Below the pieces are notes generated by a model that had not been told where the DNA came from, did no database searches, and saw only the letters and a list, made by a program, of their open reading frames with translations. From the NCBI GenBank assembly GCA_029257045.1, contig JARIDB010000081.1, forward strand, positions 33,746-97,745: 64,000 nucleotides of DNA, written 5' to 3'. Of this stretch, positions 43,790 to 54,700 are shown piece after piece. The translations under genes and the position numbers were made by a program. The stretch is from Clostridium sp. GTDB lineage: Bacteria > Bacillota > Clostridia > Clostridiales > Clostridiaceae. The stretch's first letter is position 1. Every line of letters starts with the position of its first letter.

Positions 43790-44879
43790 AATAATTATAT
43801 AATTGATCATAACTTAATGCTAACATAATTTTAGGGTTTGAACTTGGATTTACCCAATTCAATATCTCAACCATTTTATTTGAGGCAACAGCTACGCAAC
43901 CATAAGTTGGAATTCCAACATCAACATGTAAAAATATTGCTGAACTCTTACCTGATACTACTGGCCATCTATTATAGTCTATAACTAAAGCATATTTATA
44001 AGCATTTTGATAATCGGTTAAATGCTCAGCTGAGGCCCATCTACCATTAGGTGCTCCAAATTGCATTGTATTATAATAAGGAGAATCAACATCATCTACC
44101 CAATACTCAGATCCATCTAAAACTCTATAACTTACATTGCTACCGGGGTCATTAGCAACTCCAAAAGATTCACTTAAGGTATAGATTCCAGTTGGTGTAC
44201 TTAAATCCATTTCGTAAACCTCACTTACACTTTTCATCCCATTTTCACCAAGTCTTGCAAACATACTATCATATTCATACCAAATTCCATTACTATCTTT
44301 TTGCCAAAGTACAAGTTCCGCAGTAGAACCACCTGTACTTACAACAGAAATAAGTTGATTTGATGAAGATGCAACTGAAGTGTTTGCTATTTTAGGCATA
44401 TTACTTCCAACTTTATCTGCAGTTTTATTTGAATTATCAATTTTACTATTTGTAGATTCTGTAACCTTTTTATTTTCTTCTTCTAACAAAGCAAGTTCTT
44501 CAGCTTTATTTTCTTCTTCAATTTTCTTCTTTTCGTATTCTTCCTTAGATTGTTTTTCTGCTTCTATTTTTTCATTTTCTAATCTATTATTTACAGAATC
44601 CTTTAATTTAAATACTTCATTTAAGGTAGCTTGGCTCTTTTCTAAATTCCTTGAGTTTATTGATTCATTAAATTTAGTATTTAGATCCTTAAAAGAATTA
44701 TCTTCATCTTTATTCATATTTAAAATATTAATAGATTTATAACTATTTTTAATTTCTTCTAACTTTGTTGTTAATAGGTTTTCTTTTTTTACTTTTTGAT
44801 TGTAAGAAATACCTAATGAAGATAAAAAAACAGATATTATTATAATCAAAACTATCCATTTCCATCTTTTGTTGTTCAT
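43788..44879 (-). CDS. Membrane-anchored L,D-transpeptidase (YkuD family)
   Basis: Cross-links or edits peptidoglycan outside the membrane. 363 residues. N-terminal membrane anchor (about 8-26), then a long charged coiled-coil region (about 30-145, Glu/Lys-rich), a Ser/Thr-rich linker and a YkuD catalytic domain. Catalytic His318 and Cys328 lie in HVDVGIPTYGCVAV. The usual HG...S.GC motif is varied (HVDVGIPTYGC), closer to the YkuD-like branch with an exposed linker. The start follows AAAGGAAAATAATTT on the minus strand. Converges with the Met-rich protein gene. Confidence 0.88.
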   Translation of the reverse strand: MNNKRWKWIVLIIIISVFLSSLGISYNQKVKKENLLTTKLEEIKNSYKSINILNMNKDEDNSFKDLNTKFNESINSRNLEKSQATLNEVFKLKDSVNNRLENEKIEAEKQSKEEYEKKKIEEENKAEELALLEEENKKVTESTNSKIDNSNKTADKVGSNMPKIANTSVASSSNQLISVVSTGGSTAELVLWQKDSNGIWYEYDSMFARLGENGMKSVSEVYEMDLSTPTGIYTLSESFGVANDPGSNVSYRVLDGSEYWVDDVDSPYYNTMQFGAPNGRWASAEHLTDYQNAYKYALVIDYNRWPVVSGKSSAIFLHVDVGIPTYGCVAVASNKMVEILNWVNPSSNPKIMLALSYDQLYNY

Positions 44880-45171
44880 AAATTATTTTCCTTTCAAAGA
44901 GTTATATTTTATAAAGGTTTAGGATTTATCAAGAATTATGAGTTAGTATTTATTATTTTATACTTTTAAAGTTTTTATGTCTATAAAATTATACTAAATT
45001 CACATGCTGGAAATGTTTTGAAATACATTGTGACATTCTTAATATATCTGAGGAAGATTTTAAAATAGAATGGACAACCTTTATGCTAGAAAATTATTAA
45101 AAATAAAGTTTTATTCTATATTTAGATAAATTAAAAACAAGTTAATAAATAAAAAAGATAAATAATGAAAT

Positions 45172-45360
45172 AAAAAATAGCCCTTTAGGGCTATTTTTTG
45201 ACTTATAATAGACAAACTTAGTCACCACAAGGATGGTAAGTATTTATCTAAATGATACTAAGGTGCATCATTAGAATGTAGAAGTCACCTTCATTCTAAT
45301 ATTATATTTCCCAGGCAGAATAAATTTATACTTAAGGTTTAAAATTATTTTTGTAAAATA
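45172..45360 (-). ncRNA. Candidate small RNA with symmetric terminator
   Basis: The 686-nt gap 44880-45565 holds an isolated terminator, AAAAAATAGCCC / GGGCTATTTTTT (45172-45183 with 45188-45199), with no gene that it could end. Just beside it, 45213-45320 contains hairpins ATTAGAATG/CATTCTAAT (about 45272-45303) and CTTAGT/ACTAAG (about 45219-45262). Read on the minus strand, a transcript starting near 45350 would end at the terminator with a T-tract. No promoter is convincing and no known RNA family was recognised. The remainder of the gap shows nothing. Confidence 0.3.
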
Positions 45361-45565
45361 AAATCATGGATTTTTAGCTATAAGCAAATTTAAATTAAGG
45401 ATCTGTTAATATATTTGTGATAGAATTATTGATATAATATATTGAAATACTATAGGTTAAATAAAAATAAGTATATTTTAATATAAAGGCTATGAAATAA
45501 TAAAATTAATATATCTTTTATGAAAGGAATAAAGGATGATTTAATAAGGTTTAAGGAGGAGAATT

Positions 45566-46405
45566 ATGGGTTATAAAATTATAATTATATTAGTATTATT
45601 AGCAGTATTTTTTACGTGGCAAAATAATCATATATTAATAAATAAAATAGATTATAAAAATAAAAGGATTCCAAAGGCTTTTAATGGCTTTAAAATACTT
45701 CAAATATCAGATTTACATAACAAAGATTTTAAGGGAAGACTATCTAAAAAGATTAAATCAGTTAATCCTGACATTATAGTAATTACAGGGGATATAATAG
45801 ATAGGCAAAGAACAGATTTAGATAAGGCAATAAAGCTTATAAAAGAAATTAAAGATATGTGTCCTGTTTATTATATATCAGGAAATCATGAAAATTCATC
45901 TCCAAGATTTAATGAATTGAAAGATAAGTTAAAAAGTAATAAAGTGAAAGTTTTAGATAACTCCTTAGAAATTATAAAAAGAAATAATGAATGTATATGT
46001 TTATTTGGGGTAGCTGATGTCACAATAAGTAGTTGGAATAAAGAGTACAGAAAATATAAAAGAGATGATTACTATAGAGTAATCATTGATGAACTTAAAA
46101 AGAATTCACAAGAAGGGTTTTCAATTCTTTTATCGCATAGACCAGAATTAATAAAAATATATGCAGAGAAAAATATTGATTTAGCTTTTAGTGGTCATGC
46201 TCATGGTGGGCAAGTTAGGCTTCCATTAATAGGAGGGTTATATGCTCCAGGACAAGGAATTTTACCAAAGTACACTTCAGGGATTCATAAAATTAAAAAT
46301 ACTTCCCTTGTAGTTAATAGGGGGCTTGGGAATAGTGGTTTTCCCTTTAGAATATTTAATAGACCTGAAATTGTATTAGTTAATTTAGTAACTGAATATA
46401 AATAG
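45566..46405 (+). CDS. Membrane-anchored metallophosphoesterase (YkuE/YaeI-like)
   Basis: 279 residues with an N-terminal hydrophobic anchor (about 3-20) and a calcineurin-like phosphoesterase domain. Metal-binding segments are QISDLHN, ITGDIID, SGNHE, LLSHRPE and SGHAHGGQVRLP. It probably acts at the outer membrane face, on a lipid or nucleotide phosphate ester; the substrate is unknown. The start follows AAGGAGGAGAATT. A PAP2 phosphatase gene follows in the same direction. Confidence 0.9.
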   Translation: MGYKIIIILVLLAVFFTWQNNHILINKIDYKNKRIPKAFNGFKILQISDLHNKDFKGRLSKKIKSVNPDIIVITGDIIDRQRTDLDKAIKLIKEIKDMCPVYYISGNHENSSPRFNELKDKLKSNKVKVLDNSLEIIKRNNECICLFGVADVTISSWNKEYRKYKRDDYYRVIIDELKKNSQEGFSILLSHRPELIKIYAEKNIDLAFSGHAHGGQVRLPLIGGLYAPGQGILPKYTSGIHKIKNTSLVVNRGLGNSGFPFRIFNRPEIVLVNLVTEYK

Positions 46406-46478
46406 GTAATAAAATAAAGTGCAGAAAAGATAAAAATACAACTTTAAAATCAAAATTAAAGAAATAAGGTGATGAAAA

Positions 46479-47042
46479 ATGATGAATATATTACAAAACT
46501 TTGATAGTGAAATTCTTAAATTTATAAATGATAACTTTAATAGCCCTATTATGGATAAGATAATGGTTATAGTAACTTCTCTAGGCAATGGTGGTCTTAT
46601 TTGGATATTAATATCTTTAGCTCTAATGATTAAACCAAAGTATAGAAGAGTTGGAATTATGTCTATATGTGCTTTAATATTAACTACTATTATAGGTGAA
46701 GGAATATTGAAGAATTTAGTAAAAGAAGAAAGGCCATTTATTTCTTTACCAGATATTAAGCTTTTAATAACTCCACCTACCTCATTTTCTTTCCCGTCAG
46801 GGCATACTGGTTCATCTTTTGCTGTAGCAGGAGTACTAGGATCAAAGATTAAAAAATCAAGATTCTATGTTTTTGCTTTAGCAATTCTAATTGCATTTTC
46901 AAGGTTATATTTATATGTGCATTATCCGATAGATGTAATTGTAGGGATAATTTTAGGACTTTTCTGTGCAAAGATTGTACTTTATATATTTAAAAGAAGG
47001 GAGAAAGATAATTACAATAGAAACTTTAAAAATCTATATTAG
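46479..47042 (+). CDS. PAP2 family membrane phosphatase
   Basis: 187 residues, about five membrane helices. All three acid-phosphatase motifs are present: KEERPF, PSGHTGSSFA, and SRLYLYVHYPIDV. Members dephosphorylate undecaprenyl diphosphate or phosphatidate. Undecaprenyl recycling for the cell wall is a reasonable guess, but substrate cannot be told. The start follows AAGGTGATGAAAA; a second ATG three bases later is possible. Confidence 0.9.
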   Translation: MMNILQNFDSEILKFINDNFNSPIMDKIMVIVTSLGNGGLIWILISLALMIKPKYRRVGIMSICALILTTIIGEGILKNLVKEERPFISLPDIKLLITPPTSFSFPSGHTGSSFAVAGVLGSKIKKSRFYVFALAILIAFSRLYLYVHYPIDVIVGIILGLFCAKIVLYIFKRREKDNYNRNFKNLY

Positions 47043-47210
47043 TAAAAGAATTGATAACCTATAAATCATGAAACAAATTTATGGTCTTATATGGTAAATA
47101 ACATATATCATGGTATAATAAGTGTAAGCTTTTTTATAAGATAAAATTTTAATTAAGAAAATTTTATATATGGATATATGTTATTTAAATTTATATAATT
47201 TTTTAATGTT

Positions 47211-47239
47211 AACTTCCACCTTCAGATGAAATGGAAGTT
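47211..47239 (+). promoter_or_regulatory. Leader hairpin of diguanylate cyclase gene
   Basis: 8-bp stem AACTTCCA / TGGAAGTT (47211-47218 with 47232-47239). An extended -10 TGGTATAAT lies upstream at 47111-47119, so this hairpin is in the 5' leader. It argues against translation starting at the ATG at 47226. Confidence 0.45.
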
Positions 47240-47300
47240 AAAAGTGACTATAAATAGATGGAAAATAACTTTATTGATATTTTGCGGGGTGGAGAATACT

Positions 47301-48488
47301 GTGGGAAATTATGAAAGGTCAATTCATAATAGAAAAGTTAATAGGGAAATGTTTATAGATATTAATGTTAGTGGTGATATCATAAATATAACTGAAAATT
47401 GTACAAGTTTTTTAGGATATAAAAAAGAAAATATAATTGGTAAAAATATTAATATATTTTCTTTAAAGATAATACAGTTAGATTTTTTAATAAATAAAAT
47501 AGAAAAGGTTTTTCCATTTAAAAATTCAAGAGGAGAAAAGATATATTTAGATATAAAAGTTATTGATAGACTTGAAGATGTAATTGTTTTATCTTTAATA
47601 AATGTTACTAATTATAAAAAGAATGAAATAAAATTAGATAGTTTTTTAAAGATATTTGAGAACTCAAAGGATATTATTTATTCTTTACAAGTAAAACCGG
47701 AAATTAAGTTTATATATATTAGCCCATCAATAAAAGAAAATTTAGGATATACAGTAGAGGAAAACATGGAAAATCCAATTTTGTGTTGTGAAGCTACACA
47801 TCCAGATTTTAAGGAATTGCAATATAGAAAGGTAGATAAAAATACAGATTTTTCTAAGCCGATAGTAACTAGGATAATGAGTAAAATTACAGGTGATTAT
47901 GTATGGCAAGAGGATTTTGTTACGCCTTTTTTTGATGATAATGGTAATCTAATAAAAGTAAATGGTGTATGTAGGGAAATTCAAGAAACAAAAGAATTAG
48001 AAGAAAAACTTACTTATGTAAGTTATCATGATTCATTAACAGATTTATATAATAGAACTTATCTAGATATTAAAATGTGTGAATATAATAATTGCAGGGA
48101 TGAAAAGATTGGAATAGCTATCTTTGATTTAGACAAATTAAAAGAAATTAATGATAGATTCGGACATAAAACTGGAGATATATTGATAAAAGAAGCTGGA
48201 CTACTTATAAAAGTAATTCTAAAAGACCATATTGTATGTAGATTTGGTGGAGATGAATTTGTTGTTATATTTGAATATATAACTTTAGAAAATATGGAAG
48301 AAGAATTAAGAAAATTAACAGAGGGAATAGAAAAATATAATTGTGACAAATCAAATTTGAAAATAAACATGTCAATGGGTTATGCCCATACAAATAATTC
48401 TCGAGATAATACTAATAGAATATTTAAAATAGCAGATGATAATATGTATAGTAATAAAGATATAAGAAAATTACTTGGAATAATATAA
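47301..48488 (+). CDS. PAS-GGDEF diguanylate cyclase
   Basis: Makes cyclic di-GMP. From the GTG at 47301 (6 nt after GGGTGGAG) the product is 395 residues. An N-terminal PAS-like domain (about 15-100) is followed by a second PAS/PAC (about 120-235; SPSIKENLGYT and VNGVCREIQETK). A GGDEF domain (about 245-395) has the intact active site CRFGGDEFVV. The inhibitory RxxD site expected five residues before GGDEF reads LKDH, so product inhibition at the I-site is unlikely. No membrane segment is seen when the GTG start is used. The frame is open to 47226, but the leader hairpin sits there. Confidence 0.88.
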   Translation: MGNYERSIHNRKVNREMFIDINVSGDIINITENCTSFLGYKKENIIGKNINIFSLKIIQLDFLINKIEKVFPFKNSRGEKIYLDIKVIDRLEDVIVLSLINVTNYKKNEIKLDSFLKIFENSKDIIYSLQVKPEIKFIYISPSIKENLGYTVEENMENPILCCEATHPDFKELQYRKVDKNTDFSKPIVTRIMSKITGDYVWQEDFVTPFFDDNGNLIKVNGVCREIQETKELEEKLTYVSYHDSLTDLYNRTYLDIKMCEYNNCRDEKIGIAIFDLDKLKEINDRFGHKTGDILIKEAGLLIKVILKDHIVCRFGGDEFVVIFEYITLENMEEELRKLTEGIEKYNCDKSNLKINMSMGYAHTNNSRDNTNRIFKIADDNMYSNKDIRKLLGII

Positions 48489-48503
48489 GAATTTAAATAA
48501 ATA

Positions 48504-48559
48504 TAAAAAATAGAGTTATCTATAATGTGTAAATATACAATATAGATAACTCTATTTTT
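48504..48559 (+). terminator. Intrinsic terminator after diguanylate cyclase gene
   Basis: 20-bp perfect stem (48504-48523 with 48540-48559) ending in T6. Confidence 0.85.
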
Positions 48560-48715
48560 TGGAAATTTTAATATAAATAGTTCAACTTTAAAAGTATTTA
48601 GTAAATTACACTATATAATCCTTAATGTTTAAATAATAAACAATATGATTAAAAAGTAATGAAAATGAGAATAATAACTTTAATGTAAGATAAAAAAGGA
48701 AGGGGTATTATTTTT

Positions 48716-51700
48716 GTGAGTAAAGAACTATTAAAAGGTACAAGGAAAAATGTTATAGATGAACTTAAAGAAGCCTTTAAGGGTATCCTTCATAATCATA
48801 AATATTTAGATAAAGTGAATAAGCAGGGGGAGGAATTAATATCTTCTGCAGAATGGATATTAGATAATATTTATTTGATAGAAAAAGAATATAAAACTAT
48901 AAAGTTTAATATGCCTTATGATTATTTTAACAACTTACCTGGGGTAACAATTGAGGATAAAGAATACCCAAGGATTTATTTAATTGCAAAGGATTATATA
49001 GAAAAGTTTCAAAGTACATTAAAGTATGAATATTTAATAGATTTTATAAAAGATGAAAAAGATACTTTAACTATGGGGGAAATCTGGGCTTTTCCATTAA
49101 TGCTTAGAGGCGCCTTAATAATTAACTTATCAAAAATAATAAAAGAAATAGTTATACTGCAAAAGAAAAGAGAAGGGGCTATAGAACTTGGAAAATTAAT
49201 TATAGATTATTATGAAAAAGATAAAGTTGATTTACTACTAAAGAAATTAGATGATAAATACCAACCTAAAGAAGATGAAGAATCAATAAGTGAAAACAAT
49301 TACAAAGGAAAAGATAAAGTTCTTTGTGACGGACTTTTTTCGCCAGAATTTATAGATAAGCTATTTAAAATTTTAAGAGACAATTCTATAGAAGATGAAA
49401 GAATATATAATTTTGCTTTAGATAGATTGAATATAGAAAAAGATGAGGATTTAGAAAAGGAATTAATTAAGGATCAAATAAAGGAAGGAAATATAGCTAC
49501 AGATATAGGAATAAATATTAATTCTTTAAGAAACATGGATTCTATTAATTGGAAGAGTTTCTTTGAAAAAACTTCAATAGTAGAAGAAGTTTTAGAAAAA
49601 GATCCTTTAAAAACTTATAAAAAGATGGATTTTGAAACAAAAGAATTTTATAGACATAAAATTGAAGAGATATCTAAAAAAACTCATATTTCAGAAGTTA
49701 ATGTGGTAACAAAGGCATTGAATCTTGCTAAGGAAAATAACGAAGAAGAATATAAAAGCCATATAGGATATTACCTTATAGATGAAGGGTTAGAAGAATT
49801 AAAAAAACATGCAAATATAAAAATAAGTATAGATAAAAGAATTACTGAAGGAACTTATATATCTTTAATGGTACTTGGAACTATAGTAATTGATTTAATT
49901 ATGATTTTAATAAGTAGTTCTATACCATTAACATTTACAAGAAATCAAAGTATAGTAGCCTTTATTATAATGCTAATACCTTCAAGTGAAATAGTAGTTG
50001 CCGTATTTAATTGGGCATCAGTAAAGTTAGTAAAGGTGTCCCATATACCTAAGTTAGATTTGAAAGATGGAATAAAAGAAGAAAATAGAACAATAGTTAT
50101 AATTCCAGCAATATTTTCTTCAGCTAATTCTGTAGAAGTTTTAATGAGAAAATTAGAAGTTTATTATCATGGAAATAGAGATAAAAATATTTATTTTGTT
50201 CTTCTTGGAGACCTTCCAGATAGTAATAAAGAAAAAGCGGAAATAGATGAAAAGATTAATAATGCAGGGCTTAATATTGTAGAAAAATTAAATAAAAAAT
50301 ACAGCACAGAAGAAAATATATTTTATTTTTTAAATAGAAAAAGAATCTTTAATTCTTCAGAAGATGTATTTATGGGATATGAAAGAAAAAGAGGAAAACT
50401 TATGGAGTTTATGTCTCTTTTAAAAGGAGATAAAAAAACTTCCTATAATATTATAAGTAGTGATATAGAAGCTCTTAAAAAGGCTAAATATATAATTACT
50501 TTAGATAGTGATACTTTTCTTCCTTTAGAAGCTGCAAAAAAACTAATTGGTGCTATGAGCCATCCTTTAAATAAGCCTTATGTAAAGGGTGGTAGGGTAA
50601 AAAGAGGATATAGTATAATGCAACCTAAAATTACAGTAGATTTAGAAGATAAGCACAAAACTTATTTTTCAAAAATCTTTGCTGGAGATGCAGGGATAGA
50701 TGCTTACTCAACAGCTTCTTCTGATGTTTATCAAGACTTATTTAAAGAAGGGATATTTACAGGAAAGGGAATTATACATATAGATTCCTTTTATAATTTG
50801 TTAAAAGAAGGAGTAAAGGAAAATAGAGTATTATCCCATGATTTATTAGAAGGATCATTAACTAGATGTGCCTTAATTTCAGATGTAGACTTTATTGATA
50901 CTTATCCAACTAGTTATATGGCAAGTGCCTTAAGACTTCATAGATGGGTAAGAGGAGATTGGCAATTAATACCTTGGCTATTTAGTGATAGACTATCTTC
51001 ATTATCAAAGTGGAAGGTTTTTGATAATTTAAGAAGGAGTTTATTAGCTCCAAGTCTTTTAATAACATTATTACTTTCTTTAAGTTTTTTAAAAGGTGCT
51101 GTACAAATAGCTTTGTTAATATTTTTAGTATTAATATCACCAGTAGTTTTTACAATTACAGATTTTGTTGTAACTCCTAAAAATAAATTAAATGGTACAT
51201 TTAAAAATTTGAAGCAAATTTTAATAATAATAAGTTATATACCTTATCAAAGTTTTTTAATGATAGATTCTATATTAAGAACTGTTTATAGATTAGCTAT
51301 ATCAAAAAGAAATTTACTTCAGTGGCAAACAGCAGCTAAAGTAGATAAGTTAGTTAAAAATAATTATGGATGGTATTACAGTAAGATGTGGATTTCTCCA
51401 ATTATAGCTTTATTAACTTTAGCTTTAGGATATTTTAACTCAATTGAAGTTTTTATAGTAACAATACCTTTGGTAGTTTTATGGATAATAGCACCAGCCT
51501 TAGCTTGTAAAATATCTAAAGAAAAGGTATATATACCAGAGCGATTAGAAATTGAAGAAGAGGAATTTCTAAGAAGTGAAGGTAGAAGAATATGGGCTTA
51601 CTATGAGGATTTTGTAAATAAAGAAAATAACTATTTAGCACCAGATAATTATCAAGAAAACCCTTATAAAGGTGTTGCTAATAGAACCTCACCAACAAAT

Positions 51701-54700
51701 ATTGGAATGGGTCTTATAAGTAATATAGTGGCTTATGATTTAGGTTATATAACCATGGAAGAAACCTTAAATAAAATAGATGTGATTTTAGAAAATATGA
51801 AGACCTTAGAAAAATATAATGGTCATTATTTAAACTGGTATGATACAAAAACAAAAATACCTTTATATCCAAGATATATATCCACAGTAGATAGCGGAAA
51901 CTTATTAGGATATCTGTGGATAATAAAAGAAACAGTTGATAACTTTAAAAACTATCCAATAATAAGAGAAAAGGAAATACTATCAATTAAAGATGCTTAT
52001 AGAATAATCAAAGAAGAAGAAAAGGTAGAAATAGAAGATAGCATACCTCCTAATATTTATATTACAGATTATAAATATATTCTAAAAGAAGAATTAGGAA
52101 AGCTTAATAAAATTTTAAATGAAAATGAGAAATTAAGTGATGAAGAAAAGAAAGAGTATTACTGGATAAAAAAAGTGAAAAATGAAATAGAAGAAAAGTT
52201 AGGCTTCTTTGATTTTATATTTAAAGATTATGAAGATGCTATAAAAAAAGAGTTGGAACCTTTTAAAGAACCAAAGTTAAAGGAAATAGCTAAAAATTTA
52301 GAGAAGTTAAAAGATAGTTTAAGTGATGAATTGAAAGTTATAGTTGATAAAAAACTTGAAGAAATAAGTATAATAGACTTTAAAATAAATAAAATAGGAA
52401 AGTCAATAAATGAAATAATGAAAGATATGACTTTTAAGTTTTTATATGATGAAGAAAGAGGCTTATTTACTATAGGATATAACCTGGAAGAAAAATCTTT
52501 AGGAAACTCTTATTATGATTTAATGGCATCGGAAGCTAGAATAGTTTCATTAATATCTATAGCAAGAGGTGAGGTTCCTAAAAGTCATTGGTATAATTTA
52601 AGTAGAAATATGACAAAAGGTCAAGGCTACAAAGCTTTAGCTTCTTGGAGTGGAACTATGTTTGAATATTTTATGCCTTTTCAGATAATTAAAAATTATA
52701 AAAATACCTTATGGAATTTAACTTATGATTCTGTAATTAAAGGGCAGATAGCTTATGGAAATAATAAAAAGGTACCTTGGGGAATATCAGAATCTTCCTA
52801 TCATGACTTTGATATAAATCAAAATTATCAATATAGAGCTTTTGGAGTACCAGGTATAGGACTTAAAAGAGGCCTTGGAGAAGATTTAGTAATTTCACCT
52901 TATTCATCAATGATGACTTTACCTTACAGATCCAAAACAGCTATAGAGAATTTAAAGAATATAAAAGAACTAGGTGGACATGGAAAGTATGGATATATTG
53001 AAGCTATTGATTTTACAGAAGAAAAAGAAGGTAAAATGGTAAAATCCTTTATGGTCCATCATTTAGGAATGTCATTTTTAGCTTTAGATAATGTTTTAAA
53101 TAATAATATTTTAATAGAAAGATTTCACTCTATTCCAGAAATAAAAACTGTAGAAGTATTATTAAAAGAAAGAGTTCCAGAAAATATTACCTTTGATAGA
53201 GCAGAAGAAAGTAAAACCTTTGGAGCTTTAAATATAAATAGGGAAGAGCTTATTCCAAGAATATTTAAAGGTTACAAAGAAGAAGAACAAGAAACTTTAC
53301 TTTTATCAAATGGAACTTACTCATTAATGATAAATAGAGGTGGAAGCGGATATTCTAAAAAAGATAATATGACAGTATATAGGTGGAAAGGAGATAGCAC
53401 CACTGATTCTTCAGGAACCTTCTTTTACATAAGGAATTTAAAGACAGAAGAAAAATGGAATCCAACTTATGAACCTTATAAAGATATTCCAAGAGATTAT
53501 ACTGTAGACTTTACCTTAGATAGAGGTAAATTTGTAAGAACAGATAATAACATAGAAACTAATTATGAAGTAACTTTATCTCAAGAAGATAATTTAGAAA
53601 TAAGAAAGATAATTTTAAGAAATAACGGAGAAGAAGATGTAGATTTAGAAATAACAAGTTATTTAGAAGTTACATTGCAAAGCTTCGAAGCAGATGTGGT
53701 GCATCCAGGGTTTTCAAACCTATTTATAAATACAGAATATGATAATAAATTAAAAGCTTTAATTGGTAATAGAAGACCTAGAAGTAAAAATGATGTAACC
53801 CCTTATATATTTCACACAATAGCAAATATGAAAGAAATTGAAGGGGAGTTAACTTATGAAACTTCAAGATTAAACTTTATTGGAAGAAATAGAAATTTAA
53901 AAAATCCAGAAGCCTTAGATCAAAATAATAATATGAAAAATACTGTAGGAACGGTTTTAGATCCTATTATGAGTATTAGAGGAAAAATAAATTTAAAACC
54001 TAAGGAAGAAAAGGAAATTTGTTTCTTAACAGGAGTTTCAGATTCTAAGGAAGAATTAATCGATTTAATAAGGTTATATAAAAATAAAGAAAAGATAAAT
54101 AATTCTATTGAAGCTTTTAAAAATAGAAATCAAATAGAAATTAAAAATATTGGAATAAGATCAAATCAAGCTAATATGTATCAAAGTCTAGCTACAAAAA
54201 TTTTATATATAAATAATAGTAGAAAATCTAGAGCAGGTTATATTAAAAATATAAAATTAAGTCAAGAAGAATTATGGCCTTATGGAATATCAGGAGACAT
54301 TCCTATTATTCTTTTACTTATTAATAAGGAAGAAGATATAGAACTTGTAAGTCAAGGAATAAATATGCATTACTACTTTAAAAATAAAGGAGTTAAAACA
54401 GATTTAATTATATACAATGAAGAGGAAATATCTTATGAAGAGCCACTTCAAAAAAGTGTAATATCTACAATAAATACTTCTATTGAAAGAGAGAGCTTAA
54501 ATAAATCTGCAGGAGTTTATCTTCATAATAAAGCAACTATGCCAGATAGTGTAAAGGACTTTTTAGTAGGCATATGCGCTATATTATTAGATGGAAAAGA
54601 GGGAACTCTTTTAAAACAGCTAAGAAAAATTGAAGAAGAAGCTAAGGCTTTAGAAAGATCATCAAAAGATAGTAGAATAAAAGCAGAATTTAAAGGCGAA

